Assembly (NCBI GenBank): GCA_018674495.1
Contig: JABHAA010000047.1
Location: 23,782-87,781 of the forward strand
Length of the DNA stretch: 64,000 bases
Reading direction: 5' to 3'
Origin: Rhodospirillaceae bacterium
GTDB lineage: Bacteria > Pseudomonadota > Alphaproteobacteria > Rhodospirillales > UBA2165
Part shown: positions 17,938 to 28,552 of the stretch, piece after piece
Layout of the letters: each line of letters starts with the position of its first letter
How positions within the stretch are numbered: the stretch's first letter is position 1
Made by a program: the position numbers and the translations under genes
Notes under the pieces: generated by a model
Databases searched by the model: none
What the model saw: the letters and a program-made list of their open reading frames with translations, nothing else
What the model was told of the DNA's origin: nothing

Positions 17938-19512
17938 ATGGCTCAAGTCAAAAACATTCTATTTATCATGTGCGACCAGTTGCGCTGGGATTACCTTGGT
18001 TGCGCGCGGCATCAGGCTCTCGAAACACCGCATATCGACGGCCTGGCCAAGCGTGGCGTGCTGTTCGCGCGCGCCTTCGTCCAATCCGCTATTTGCGGGC
18101 CATCGCGCATGTCCTTCTATACCGGGCGATATTTAGCCAGCCATGGATCGACCATGAATGGCGTGCCGCTTCCGGTCTCGGAACGCACGCTCGGTGACTA
18201 CCTCCGCCGCCTCGGCGTGCCGACGGCCTTGATCGGTAAAAGCCACATGACCGCCGATCACGAAGCCATAAAACGGTTGGGTCTTGAGCCCCGGAGCGAT
18301 GCCTGGAACCATCTATCCGAATGTGGTTTCGACGCGGTAGAGAGGGACGATGGCATGCATCTGGATGACACAGTGGATCCGGACCTTGCCTATAATTTGT
18401 ATTTGAACTCGAAAGGCTATGACGGGCGCAATCCCTGGCATGGCTGGGCCAATTCCGCCGACGGCCCCAATGGTGATATTTTATCCGGTTGGGAAATGGC
18501 CAATGCGCGTCTCGCCGCCCGCGTCGACGAGGCAGATTCCGAAACCCCCTATATGACCCGGCGCGCCATCGATTTTATCTCTGCCAAGGGCGACCAGCCA
18601 TGGTGCCTGCATCTCAGCTACGTAAAACCCCATTGGCCGTATATGGCGCCGGTGCCATATCACGCAGCGTACGGTTCCGATGATTGCCTACCTGTCCGGC
18701 GGGCAGACCGAGAGCGTATCGACGCCCATCCTCTGCACCTGGGTTATATGACCCATCCGGAGTCCGAGGTTTTTTCCCATTTGGATCGCCGCAATTCCGT
18801 CATCCCCACCTATATGGGCCTCGTTAAACAGATCGATGATCAAATGGGCGTGCTGTTCGAGCATCTTGAGCAGACCGGGCGCATGGACGACACCATGATC
18901 GTCTTCACCAGCGATCACGGCGATCAGTTGGGCGACCACTGGCTGGGAGAAAAAGAACTGTTCTTCGAGGAGTCGGTCCGCATTCCGATGATCATCTATG
19001 ACCCCAGTTCACATGCCGACGCAACACGGGGCGCCAGGGACATGCGCCTGGTGGAAGCCATCGACTTGGTTCCAACTTTCATTGACGCGCTGGGCGGCGA
19101 CATCCCCGATCACATCTTGGAAGGACGCTCCTTGCTGTCTCTGCTGCGCGGCCAGCAGCCCGCATCTTGGCGTGAATTCGTGGTCGCCGAACTGAACTAC
19201 GCCTATGCTTGGTGCCGCCGCGATTTGAAACTCAGCCCCGATGAAGCGAGTGCCACAATGCTGAGGACCGAACGTTGGAAATACATTCATCATGAAACTT
19301 TCAGGGCGCAGCTTTTTGACCTGCAAGAGGATCCAGATGAGTTTTACGATTTGGGAACCGACCCCGAATTCGAACATCTGCGCCGGGAAATGGCCGATGC
19401 GTTATTTCAATGGCTCCGCCGCCGCAAGCGCCGTGTTACCTTGGCGGACGGTGAGGTCGAAGCCAGAACCGGCGCTTTCTGGGATCGCGGCGTCCAATTG
19501 GGACAGTGGTAA
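17938..19512 (+). CDS. Sulfatase (type I, formylglycine-dependent)
   Basis: A 524-residue alkaline-phosphatase-superfamily hydrolase. The CxPxR signature is present as ICGPSRMSFYTGRY, with Cys53 the residue to be converted to formylglycine. Metal-binding acids are at the N-terminus (MCDQLRWDYL) and in TSDHGDQLGDHWLGEK. No signal peptide is visible, so it likely acts in the cytoplasm. The closest functional classes are choline-sulfatase-like, aryl sulfatase or phosphonate monoester hydrolase; sequence alone does not separate them. It is followed after 12 bp by arylsulfotransferase copy 2, so the two are probably co-transcribed. No formylglycine-generating enzyme lies in the window. Confidence 0.9.
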   Translation: MAQVKNILFIMCDQLRWDYLGCARHQALETPHIDGLAKRGVLFARAFVQSAICGPSRMSFYTGRYLASHGSTMNGVPLPVSERTLGDYLRRLGVPTALIGKSHMTADHEAIKRLGLEPRSDAWNHLSECGFDAVERDDGMHLDDTVDPDLAYNLYLNSKGYDGRNPWHGWANSADGPNGDILSGWEMANARLAARVDEADSETPYMTRRAIDFISAKGDQPWCLHLSYVKPHWPYMAPVPYHAAYGSDDCLPVRRADRERIDAHPLHLGYMTHPESEVFSHLDRRNSVIPTYMGLVKQIDDQMGVLFEHLEQTGRMDDTMIVFTSDHGDQLGDHWLGEKELFFEESVRIPMIIYDPSSHADATRGARDMRLVEAIDLVPTFIDALGGDIPDHILEGRSLLSLLRGQQPASWREFVVAELNYAYAWCRRDLKLSPDEASATMLRTERWKYIHHETFRAQLFDLQEDPDEFYDLGTDPEFEHLRREMADALFQWLRRRKRRVTLADGEVEARTGAFWDRGVQLGQW

Positions 19513-19524
19513 ATGGAGTAAGCC

Positions 19525-21180
19525 ATGGTGCGTTTTATTGATATCCCGCGGATCGAGAAGAATCCCAATGAACGGGTTCCCCTGGTCGCCTTGATTTATT
19601 TCAAGGCCGATGAGCCGGTGACAACCACGGTTGTCGTGGAAGACGGCGATCGCCGCCGCGAGTTGAAATTCGATCCGAGCCATGATCCGGAAGCTGGCCT
19701 GCCCATCATCGGAATGCGCGCCGACCGGGAGCACCGGTTCTCGGTCTCCATCACCAGCCATGCGGGCGCGGGCGAAGGTCCCGAGGCGCTGAGTTATCGA
19801 ACCCCGGAACTATCGACCGACACGGTGGACATGCCGACCATTCAAGTGATCAAGTCGGACGTGCAAGCCATGGAGCCAGGATTCACCTTGCTCAGCATCC
19901 GCAGATCATCAATCCCGCGCGCCCACTGGGCGACCCCCAAGCAAGCCGCGTTCGAAGAAAATTGGGGTATGCTCGCGGCGCTCGACGAGGAAGGCCAGAT
20001 TGTCTGGGTCTACCTTTCCGATGCCCGTATTGCCGGCGTTCACCAACTCAGAAACGGCAATCTATTTTTCCACCACGTTGATTTTCGTACCATCGAGATG
20101 GACCTGTGCGGCAATGTAATCCGCCAGTTTCACGCCGCCCGCCGGCCCCAGGGTTCGCTGGAAAATTCGATTCCAATCGAGGCCGATAGCCTGCACCACC
20201 AGCCCCACGAGTTGGAGAACGGAAATTTCCTAGCCCTGACAGCCAATTCCCGCGAGGTGGAAAATTACTTTACCAGCGTCACCGACGCAGATGCACCGCG
20301 CAAAACCCAGCACGTCGTCGGCGACAATATTGTCGAGTTCACGCCCACCGGCGAGATCGTTTGGAACTGGAACACGTTCGAATATCTGGACACCGACCGC
20401 GTCGGCTACGGCCTGTTGGAACCTTATTGGTGGGTACGCGGTTTCCCAGGCGCTCTCGATTGGACCCATGGTAACGGCGTCACCCTGGATCCTCATGATG
20501 GCAACGTGCTGGTCTCGCTCCGTCACCAGGACGCCATCCTCAAAATTGACAAGGAGACCAAGGAGGTCATTTGGATTTTGGGCGACCATTATGGCTGGGT
20601 AGGGGCGTTGAAGGAGAAGCTTCTAACCCCGGTCGGTGGTATGGAATGGCCCTATCATGGCCACAATCCACGGGTGACCGGACCCGGACGTTTCATTATG
20701 TACGATAACGGCATCATCGGCGCCCTGCCGCCGGCGCCGCGGAAAAAGCCCGCCGATTGTCTTGCCAGGGGCGTTGAGTTCGAGGTCGATATCGAGAACA
20801 TGGAAGTACGCCAAATCTGGTCTTCTGCAGATGCCGATACCGGAACGCCGGTCACGTCGTGGGCCATGGGTGATGCCCATCGCATGCCGAACACGGGCAA
20901 TATATTTATCGTCGATTCAGCCTGTGCACCGATGCGGGACGTGCTCAATAAATCGGGCACCCTTACCTGGGATGATCTTGATTGGCGCCTGGGCCCCCGG
21001 GAGAGTTGGCACGTTACCGATTTTCCGGCTTGGGTCCGGGTGCGCGAGTATGGCGGCGCCGACAACAGCGACGTGGTATTCGAGGTTCACCTTCTAGATC
21101 AAAACGACGTCGTCAGTTGGCAGGTCTTCGGCGGCCTGCGCGCGGCAAGTCTATATCCGCCGAGGGCATTGTCATACTAA
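19525..21180 (+). CDS. Arylsulfotransferase (ASST)-family protein, copy 2
   Basis: A 551-residue paralogue of the protein at 14951-16564, with the same domain order and clearly related patches: MEPGFTLLSIRR, EADSLHHQPHELENGNFL, LDWTHGNGVTL (candidate catalytic His315), SLRHQDAILKID and PYHGHNPRV. No signal peptide is seen. It follows the sulfatase by 12 bp. Two ASST-like proteins bracketing a sulfatase and an alcohol dehydrogenase suggest a pathway that moves or removes sulfate on an organic substrate. The divergence between copies points to different substrates rather than a recent duplication. ASST activity itself is unproven for this cytoplasmic-looking branch. Confidence 0.85.
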   Translation: MVRFIDIPRIEKNPNERVPLVALIYFKADEPVTTTVVVEDGDRRRELKFDPSHDPEAGLPIIGMRADREHRFSVSITSHAGAGEGPEALSYRTPELSTDTVDMPTIQVIKSDVQAMEPGFTLLSIRRSSIPRAHWATPKQAAFEENWGMLAALDEEGQIVWVYLSDARIAGVHQLRNGNLFFHHVDFRTIEMDLCGNVIRQFHAARRPQGSLENSIPIEADSLHHQPHELENGNFLALTANSREVENYFTSVTDADAPRKTQHVVGDNIVEFTPTGEIVWNWNTFEYLDTDRVGYGLLEPYWWVRGFPGALDWTHGNGVTLDPHDGNVLVSLRHQDAILKIDKETKEVIWILGDHYGWVGALKEKLLTPVGGMEWPYHGHNPRVTGPGRFIMYDNGIIGALPPAPRKKPADCLARGVEFEVDIENMEVRQIWSSADADTGTPVTSWAMGDAHRMPNTGNIFIVDSACAPMRDVLNKSGTLTWDDLDWRLGPRESWHVTDFPAWVRVREYGGADNSDVVFEVHLLDQNDVVSWQVFGGLRAASLYPPRALSY

Positions 21181-21217
21181 AGCGGACTGATCTGCAAGAC
21201 CAAATGCCGGCAAATAT

Positions 21218-21609
21218 CAGACCATAAGTTGACGCCACTCTACCAATGCAACGGAGCGATTAAGTTTGAAGGTTTGGCGGTTGTAGAGATGACGTTCCTG
21301 GTTGGCCGTGACGTTTCATGGTCTTCTTCAAAAACTTCAACACGGCATTGCGATTCCGCCTCTTGGAGACAAAGATCTCAAAAACCTCACCCTCCAGATA
21401 TACGGCTCGCCAGAGGTAATGAGTTTCGCCGCAAACATCGGCCCGAACCGATTCCACCAGGCACGCACCGTCTCGTAGCTGATATCGATCCCACGTTCGT
21501 CGAGAATATCTTCGACCTGCCGTAGTAATAGCGGAAAGCGGATATACATCATTACGGCCAAGCGAATGATCTCAGGCGAAGTCTTGAAATAACGGAACGG
21601 AATTTTCAT
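21218..21609 (-). mobile_element. IS6-family transposase remnant with internal deletions
   Basis: The N-terminal piece from ATG 21609 (MKIPFRYFKTSPEIIRLAVM, then VRAWWNRFGPMFAA) is classic IS6/IS26-type transposase. The next recognisable piece, GETHYLWRAVYLEGEVFEIF through LKFLKKTMKRHG, is in another frame, with about 30 codons missing before it. A third piece in yet another frame gives the C-terminal end (ERHLYNRQTFKLNRSVALVE, then WRQLMV and a TGA at 21218-21220). The DDE catalytic middle is lost, so the element cannot transpose. A candidate inverted-repeat remnant lies beyond its 5' side at 21642-21666. It marks the end of the catabolic region next to a tRNA gene. Confidence 0.88.
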
Positions 21610-21755
21610 GCGGGGACGCTACGAGGCACGCTATGGGCACTCAAGCAAATTTCCTCTGACACTGCCGGGATTAATGTAGGTTCAAATCAAGGGCTTTCTT
21701 CGTCCCAAGTAATTTTCTCTGACCAAGCCTGGGCGCAGGTTCGCGCCTGGGTGGT

Positions 21756-21832
21756 TGGTGGGCCCGGTAGGACTCGAACCTACGACCAGACCGTTATGAG
21801 CGGCCGGCTCTAACCAACTGAGCTACGGGCCC
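21756..21832 (-). tRNA. tRNA with CAU anticodon, probably tRNA-Ile2
   Basis: A full cloverleaf can be drawn: acceptor GGGCCCG/CGGGCCC, D stem GCTC/GAGC, anticodon stem GGCCG/CGGTC around loop CTCATAA, T stem GTAGG/CCTAC with TTCGAGT, discriminator A and encoded CCA. CAU could mean elongator Met, initiator Met or Ile2. Initiator is unlikely because position 1 pairs normally with 72 and the anticodon stem lacks three G-C pairs. C4-G69 and C5-G68 are present, which favour recognition by tRNA-Ile lysidine synthetase, so Ile2 is my preferred reading. Confidence 0.85.
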
Positions 21833-21874
21833 CACCGGTGGCGCTTATAACAAACCCCAGCGCCCTTGGGGATT

Positions 21875-21908
21875 AAAAAAAAACGGCGCCCGGTTAAAGG
21901 GGCGCCGT
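21875..21908 (-). terminator. Intrinsic terminator after rpoD
   Basis: On the minus strand, ACGGCGCC and GGCGCCGT form a perfect 8-bp stem with a 10-base loop, followed by a run of nine T. It lies 22 bp after the rpoD stop. Confidence 0.9.
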
Positions 21909-21930
21909 CTTTCTAAAAATTTGCAGCGGC

Positions 21931-23988
<2,058 letters not shown>

Positions 23989-24103
23989 TTGAACCCCGCA
24001 CTAAGGTTTTGTTCCATCATGGGCGCCGGCACCGCGAAAAAACATCCGGCCGCGCCCGCATCCCTCAAATATTCCTATTCGGCGATGCCCAATTCCTGGT
24101 AAA

Positions 24104-25972
24104 TCAGGCCGCACCGTCGCCCCCGGAACGGACCAACACATCATCCGATCCCGCGTCTTCATCCACCGTCGATGCGGACGCCAGCAAGGCGGTCAGCTTT
24201 TCAAAGGCTTCCCGCGTCGGCGCCGCTTTCAAACGTTCTTTCGCCGCTGAAATGTCTTCCAGCAGTTGGGTACGCTTGTACAGCCGATAGAGTTGTTCCC
24301 AACCCCTTTCGGCATCGGTCAATGGCTGATCTGGCCGGGCGAAACGTGCGTGGTCGTAGACCCGTCGGCTCAGTAGGCCGCCCAATGTGTCCCTAAACCC
24401 GGTAACAGTGTTTAAATGGTCCACCAGACCCTGAAAGTCAAGTTCTACGGACTGCGAAAGGGCTTTCAATACCTCTTGGCGCAAACCATCCAGGGCCGGC
24501 GATTGAAAACGCATAGTGCCCAAAGTCTCATCCACCGCATCGAACAGCGCCGGATGGGTGATCACGGTGGTCATCAAAATTTCTTCTTGCAGGCGCGATG
24601 TATCCACAGGTGTCGCCGCGCCGGACCGCGCCGCCATTCGTTTCGGGACCGCGGCGCCCTTGCCGCCCTGACCCTTATTCCGGCCGCCCCCCTGGTCCCG
24701 TTCCTGGCGATATTCCTGCCAGATGCGGTCTTTAAGGCTGGAGAAATAATGGCGGCGCACCAGCTCGTCTTCGATACGCCCGGTCAATTCCCGGAACCTT
24801 TGTTCGAGCCCGGCGCGCCCTTCCGGGCTGTCGAGGCGGCGTCCGCGCCGTTCCAGCCGCCAGATCATTTCGGAAAGCGGCAAGGCTTCGGCCAGCACGC
24901 CGTTCATAGCATCGGCGCCGCCGGCGCGCACCAGGCTGTCGGGATCCTGGCCGGCGGGCAGGCTGGCAAAGCGAAGCCCGTGGCCCGGTGTCAGGATCGG
25001 CAGCATGTTTTCCGCCGCCCGGCCAGCGGCGCGGGCGCCCGCCGCATCACCATCGAAACAGAGATAAGGCTCCGGCGCATAGCGCCACAAAAGCCGCACC
25101 TGATCCTCGGTCAGTGCAGTGCCCAGCGGCGCCACCGCGTTGCCAAGCCCGGCCTGATTGAGGGCGATAACATCGGTATAACCCTCAACCACGATGATGG
25201 CGCTTTCGGCGCGCGCCGCTTCCGCCGCTTCCGCCAGCCCATAGAGATTGCGCCGTTTATGGAACAAGGGGGTTTCCGGGGAGTTCAGATATTTGGGCTC
25301 GCCCTCGCCGAGAATACGCCCGCCGAAGGCGATGACACGCCCCCGCCGGTCGGAGATCGGAAACATGACGCGCCCCCGAAACCGGTCATAGGGCTGGCGC
25401 CCACCATCATCGGGCTGGATCAAAAGCCCGGTCTCGACCATCTCGGCATCGCTGATATTCTGCCGCGCCAAAGCGGTTTTCAATCCGTCGCGCAGGTTTG
25501 GTGCAAAGCCAATATGAAAGCGCGCAATGGACGCCTCGGTAATACCGCGCTCCTTCAAATAGTCGAGCGCCGGTTTGCCGGCGGGCATGCGCAGCTGCTT
25601 TTCAAAATAATCGCTGGCGGCTTCCAGTATCCCATAGTGGGTTTTGGCGCGCTCGGCACGCTGACGTTGCTCCGGGCTATCCACTGGAACTTCAAGCCCG
25701 GCGTCCCCGGCCAGGCGCTCCACCGCTTCGGGGAACGACAGATTGTCCAGCTTCATGACGAAATCGATGGCGCTGCCGTGCTCGCCGCAACCGAAGCAAT
25801 GATAAAATCCCTTGTCTTCGTTCACGGTAAAGGACGGCGTTTTCTCGTTATGGAACGGGCAAAGCCCGGTATGTTCCCGGCCCCGCTTTTGCAGCCGCAC
25901 CCGTTTGCCGACCAGCCCGGCCAGATCGACGCGGGCGCGCAATTCATCAAGAAACTGGGGAGAGAAAGCCAT
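24104..25972 (-). CDS. dnaG: DNA primase DnaG
   Basis: Makes RNA primers at the replication fork; 622 residues. The N-terminal zinc-binding domain is intact: Cys38, His41, Cys59, Cys62 (LCPFHNEKTPSF, FYHCFGCGEHGSAIDFVMKL). The catalytic core shows the substrate-binding stretch RFRGRVMFPISDRRGRVIAF and GEPKYLNSPETPLFHK. The TOPRIM part has VVEGYTDVIALNQAG and CFDGDAAGARAA. The C-terminal 150 or so residues form the helical helicase-interaction domain, poorly conserved as usual. It is upstream of rpoD on the same strand, as in most proteobacteria. Confidence 0.98.
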   Translation of the reverse strand: MAFSPQFLDELRARVDLAGLVGKRVRLQKRGREHTGLCPFHNEKTPSFTVNEDKGFYHCFGCGEHGSAIDFVMKLDNLSFPEAVERLAGDAGLEVPVDSPEQRQRAERAKTHYGILEAASDYFEKQLRMPAGKPALDYLKERGITEASIARFHIGFAPNLRDGLKTALARQNISDAEMVETGLLIQPDDGGRQPYDRFRGRVMFPISDRRGRVIAFGGRILGEGEPKYLNSPETPLFHKRRNLYGLAEAAEAARAESAIIVVEGYTDVIALNQAGLGNAVAPLGTALTEDQVRLLWRYAPEPYLCFDGDAAGARAAGRAAENMLPILTPGHGLRFASLPAGQDPDSLVRAGGADAMNGVLAEALPLSEMIWRLERRGRRLDSPEGRAGLEQRFRELTGRIEDELVRRHYFSSLKDRIWQEYRQERDQGGGRNKGQGGKGAAVPKRMAARSGAATPVDTSRLQEEILMTTVITHPALFDAVDETLGTMRFQSPALDGLRQEVLKALSQSVELDFQGLVDHLNTVTGFRDTLGGLLSRRVYDHARFARPDQPLTDAERGWEQLYRLYKRTQLLEDISAAKERLKAAPTREAFEKLTALLASASTVDEDAGSDDVLVRSGGDGAA

Positions 25973-26127
25973 GCGCCATCATACTCATGCGCGCCCCGCC
26001 CGCGAGCGCCAATTCTGGTTTTTATCCCCGTTTTCCTTGTAATTCACAGGCTTAGGCCATTGCAATGGAGATGTATTTGCGAAAGTGCAAATCGGTATTC
26101 CATGCGTTTTTTGGCGAATCACATTTT

Positions 26128-26312
26128 TTCGCCACGGAGTCAGTGAGACGGTGAGAAGAAAAGGAAGAAAAATTAACACCGAGCTCACAGAGAACACAGA
26201 GGAGGAAGAGAAGAGAGAATGCGCTGCGCGCGGCTAAAAACCTTCTCTGTGATCTCTGTGTTTCAAACCCTTTTCTTTCTTCTTCTCACCGTCTCACTGA
26301 CTCCGTGGTGAA
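26128..26312. repeat. Gene-less nested inverted-repeat element (185 bp)
   Basis: The outer arms 26128-26160 and 26280-26312 are inverted copies of 33 bp with one mismatch (key stretch CAGTGAGACGGTGAGAAGAA). Inside them a second inverted pair, 26175-26194 and 26243-26262, matches at 18 of 20 positions and has the CACAGAG-type sequence. There is no ORF in the centre. The outer arm is nearly identical to the arm flanking the GxxExxY gene at 28553-28580 (25 of 27 positions), so this looks like a MITE-like derivative of the same element. It sits between yqeY and dnaG. Confidence 0.8.
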
Positions 26313-26337
26313 TCTTCTTCTACTTTGAAACAGAAAA

Positions 26338-26358
26338 CGGCGGGAAAAAATCCCGCCG
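26338..26358. terminator. Probable bidirectional terminator hairpin
   Basis: CGGCGGGA and TCCCGCCG pair perfectly around five A. The hairpin is preceded by AAAA and followed two bases later by TTTT, so it could act on either strand. It is 223 bp downstream of the yqeY stop. The remaining stretch 26359-26580 holds nothing I can recognise. Confidence 0.5.
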
Positions 26359-26580
26359 CGTTTTCTGACACCCGATACCTGACCCCTGGAATTTGGGTCC
26401 TCCCTGGATCCCAGTTTATTGCTTTTGCCGTCGGGGCAGCGACGGGGTGGCCTGGCCGTTGCCAAGAATCATAGCGGCACGGCTGAATCTGTCTATCCCA
26501 AAAATTCGCTTAATATGAAAATAATCACCTTGACTTGCGACGCGAACCAAAGGCCGCGCACCACCAACGAGATTCATGAC

Positions 26581-27036
26581 CTAAGCCAGCTTGTCCTTGA
26601 CCAACTGGCTGGCCTTGGAGAAATCCATGCAGCCGGCATGACGCTCGCGCAACGCCGCCATCACCTGGCCCATCTGTTTTAGCGAGGAGGCTTCGCATTC
26701 GGTGATCACCGCTTCGACGGCGCCGGCGATCTCATCGTCGCCCATCTGCTCGGGCAGGAAGCGCTCGATGATGGTGATTTCCTCGGCCTCGGCATCGGCC
26801 AGGTCCTGGCGGCCGCCCTTGGTGTAGGCGGTGATGCTGTCGTGGCGCTGCTTGATCATCGATTGCAGCAATAGGATCAGCTCGTCATCGCCGACGGGCT
26901 CGTCCTTACCCTTGCCCCGTGCCGCGATATCGCGGTCTTTAAGGGCAGCAAGGATCAGCCGCAACGTGGACGTCGCACGCTCTTCCTTGGCCCGCATGGA
27001 ATCTTTCAGTGCTTCACTGATTTCGGTACGCAACAT
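26581..27036 (-). CDS. yqeY: GatB/YqeY domain protein
   Basis: This 151-residue protein has the YqeY signature throughout (MLRTEISEALKDSMRAKEER, IERFLPEQMGDDEI, MGQVMAALRERHAGCMDFSK). It shares its fold with the tail of the GatB amidotransferase subunit, which binds tRNA, but the stand-alone protein has no settled function. It diverges from carA and lies upstream of dnaG-rpoD, the normal alphaproteobacterial neighbourhood, although here an inverted-repeat element separates it from dnaG. Confidence 0.93.
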   Translation of the reverse strand: MLRTEISEALKDSMRAKEERATSTLRLILAALKDRDIAARGKGKDEPVGDDELILLLQSMIKQRHDSITAYTKGGRQDLADAEAEEITIIERFLPEQMGDDEIAGAVEAVITECEASSLKQMGQVMAALRERHAGCMDFSKASQLVKDKLA

Positions 27037-27143
27037 GGGCTTACCTCCCGCGTTAAGCGCGCTATTCCTCGAAAGCGGCTGACGGTAGCCAGTTTAGGCT
27101 ATGTCTGTCAATCGTTGCCGCCACCTGGGCAATATACTAAGCC

Positions 27144-27159
27144 ATTGTTTTTAAACAAT
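27144..27159. promoter_or_regulatory. Palindrome in the yqeY-carA divergent region
   Basis: ATTGTTTTTAAACAAT has 7-bp inverted arms around two central bases. It lies about 20 bp upstream of the candidate carA -35 box. It could be an operator or simply AT-rich sequence; no regulator is suggested. Confidence 0.3.
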
Positions 27160-27177
27160 ATATTAAATCGTTTTTTC

Positions 27178-27206
27178 TTGACGATGGGGGCGCAGTTGCG
27201 TATGAG
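27178..27206 (+). promoter_or_regulatory. Candidate sigma-70 promoter of carA
   Basis: TTGACG and TATGAG are separated by exactly 17 bp, preceded by a T-rich stretch. Transcription would begin about 120 bp before the carA start codon. Confidence 0.5.
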
Positions 27207-27336
27207 ATACCTCCAGCCAACAGCTTTACCGGGGGTGTCCATGGCCCCCGGATATTAACATTTTACCGCATTCCGGCGCGCCGCGAGCCATGCCATAAGA
27301 CCTCGCCAGCGCCCCCCGGAATGAGCAAAGGTCCCC

Positions 27337-28551
27337 ATGCCCAATGCCGCTTCCCAGGCTGCGCGTACCGCCAAGCCGCGCCAAAACGAAACGCGGCGCC
27401 CGCCCGGCGCCGATGCGGCGTTGGTGCTGGCCGACGGCACGGTGTTTTGGGGACGCGGCGCCGGCGCGCCAACGGGCAGCCCGGCCACTGGAGAAGTCTG
27501 TTTCAATACATCGATCACCGGTTACCAGGAAATACTGACCGATCCGTCTTACGCCGGCCAAATCATCACTTTCACCTTTCCCCATATCGGCAATGTGGGC
27601 ACCAACCTGGAAGATATCGAGGCGACCGCTCCGGCGCTGACCGGCTGTGTCCTGGCCGCCGATATTACCGAGCCCGCCAACTGGCGCGCCGCCGAGCATC
27701 TGGACGCCTGGCTCAAAAACCATAATCTGGCCGCAGTCACCGGCATCGACACAAGACGCCTGACCCGGCGCATCCAGGGGGGCGGCTTCGCCAACGCCGC
27801 CATTATTTACACCCCCGGCGCCGCTCCGGATATCGAAGCCGCTGGCGCCGCCGCTGCCGCCTGGCCCAGCCTCGAAGGTATGGATCTGGCGAAGGACGTG
27901 ACCTGCGATGCGCTCTATGACTGGAACGAAAGCGTCTGGTCTATAAAGCACGGCTACGGAACCCAGCTAAAACCCCGCCGGCACGTGGTGGCCATGGATT
28001 TCGGTGCCAAGCACAACATCCTCCGCTGTCTGGCTGGTTTGGGCTGCCGGGTAACCGTTGTCCCTGCGGCCACCCCGGCGGCGAACATATTGGCGCTAGG
28101 CCCCGACGGCATATTCCTATCCAACGGTCCCGGCGATCCAGCGGCGACCGGCGTTTACGCGGTGCCGGCGATTAAGGCGTTGGTTGCGTCGGGCGTGCCG
28201 GTCTTCGGCATCTGCCTCGGCCACCAGATGCTGGCGTTAGCCTTGGGCGCGACCACAACCAAAATGCACCACGGCCACCGGGGCGCCAACCATCCGGTCA
28301 AGGATCTGGAGACCGGCAAGGTGGAGATCACCTCGCAGAACCACGGGTTCGTGGTCGAGCGCGGGAGCCTGCCGGAGGGGGTGGTTGAGACGCATACGTC
28401 TTTGTTTGATGGCACGGTTGAGGGGATCAAGTTGGAAGGCAAGCCGGTGTTCTCGGTGCAGCATCATCCCGAGGCATCGCCGGGGCCGCAGGATAGTCAT
28501 TACCTTTTTGATCGGTTTGTGGCGATGATGGAAAGAGAAGAAGAAGGTTGA
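27337..28551 (+). CDS. carA: Carbamoyl-phosphate synthase small subunit
   Basis: Glutaminase subunit, 404 residues, which supplies ammonia to CarB for carbamoyl phosphate used in pyrimidine and arginine synthesis. The N-terminal CarA domain includes LVLADGTVFWGRG, TGEVCFNTSITGYQEILTDP and GIDTRRLTRRIQ. The class I glutamine amidotransferase domain has the nucleophile in VFGICLGHQMLALALG and the His/Glu pair in SVQHHPEASPGP. The first about 25 residues are a non-conserved basic extension. carA normally abuts carB, but here 696 bp intervene, occupied by a GxxExxY gene and its repeats. Confidence 0.97.
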   Translation: MPNAASQAARTAKPRQNETRRPPGADAALVLADGTVFWGRGAGAPTGSPATGEVCFNTSITGYQEILTDPSYAGQIITFTFPHIGNVGTNLEDIEATAPALTGCVLAADITEPANWRAAEHLDAWLKNHNLAAVTGIDTRRLTRRIQGGGFANAAIIYTPGAAPDIEAAGAAAAAWPSLEGMDLAKDVTCDALYDWNESVWSIKHGYGTQLKPRRHVVAMDFGAKHNILRCLAGLGCRVTVVPAATPAANILALGPDGIFLSNGPGDPAATGVYAVPAIKALVASGVPVFGICLGHQMLALALGATTTKMHHGHRGANHPVKDLETGKVEITSQNHGFVVERGSLPEGVVETHTSLFDGTVEGIKLEGKPVFSVQHHPEASPGPQDSHYLFDRFVAMMEREEEG

Positions 28552-28552
28552 A

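Noticed and set aside
24416..26146. 576-codon plus-strand frame opposite dnaG
   Set aside because: Antisense to the whole primase gene with Arg/Gln/His-rich sequence and no family features.
26128..26312. CRISPR-like or transcription-terminator interpretation of the inverted repeats
   Set aside because: There are no regularly spaced direct repeats, and the palindrome is far longer than a terminator and shared with a gene-bearing element.
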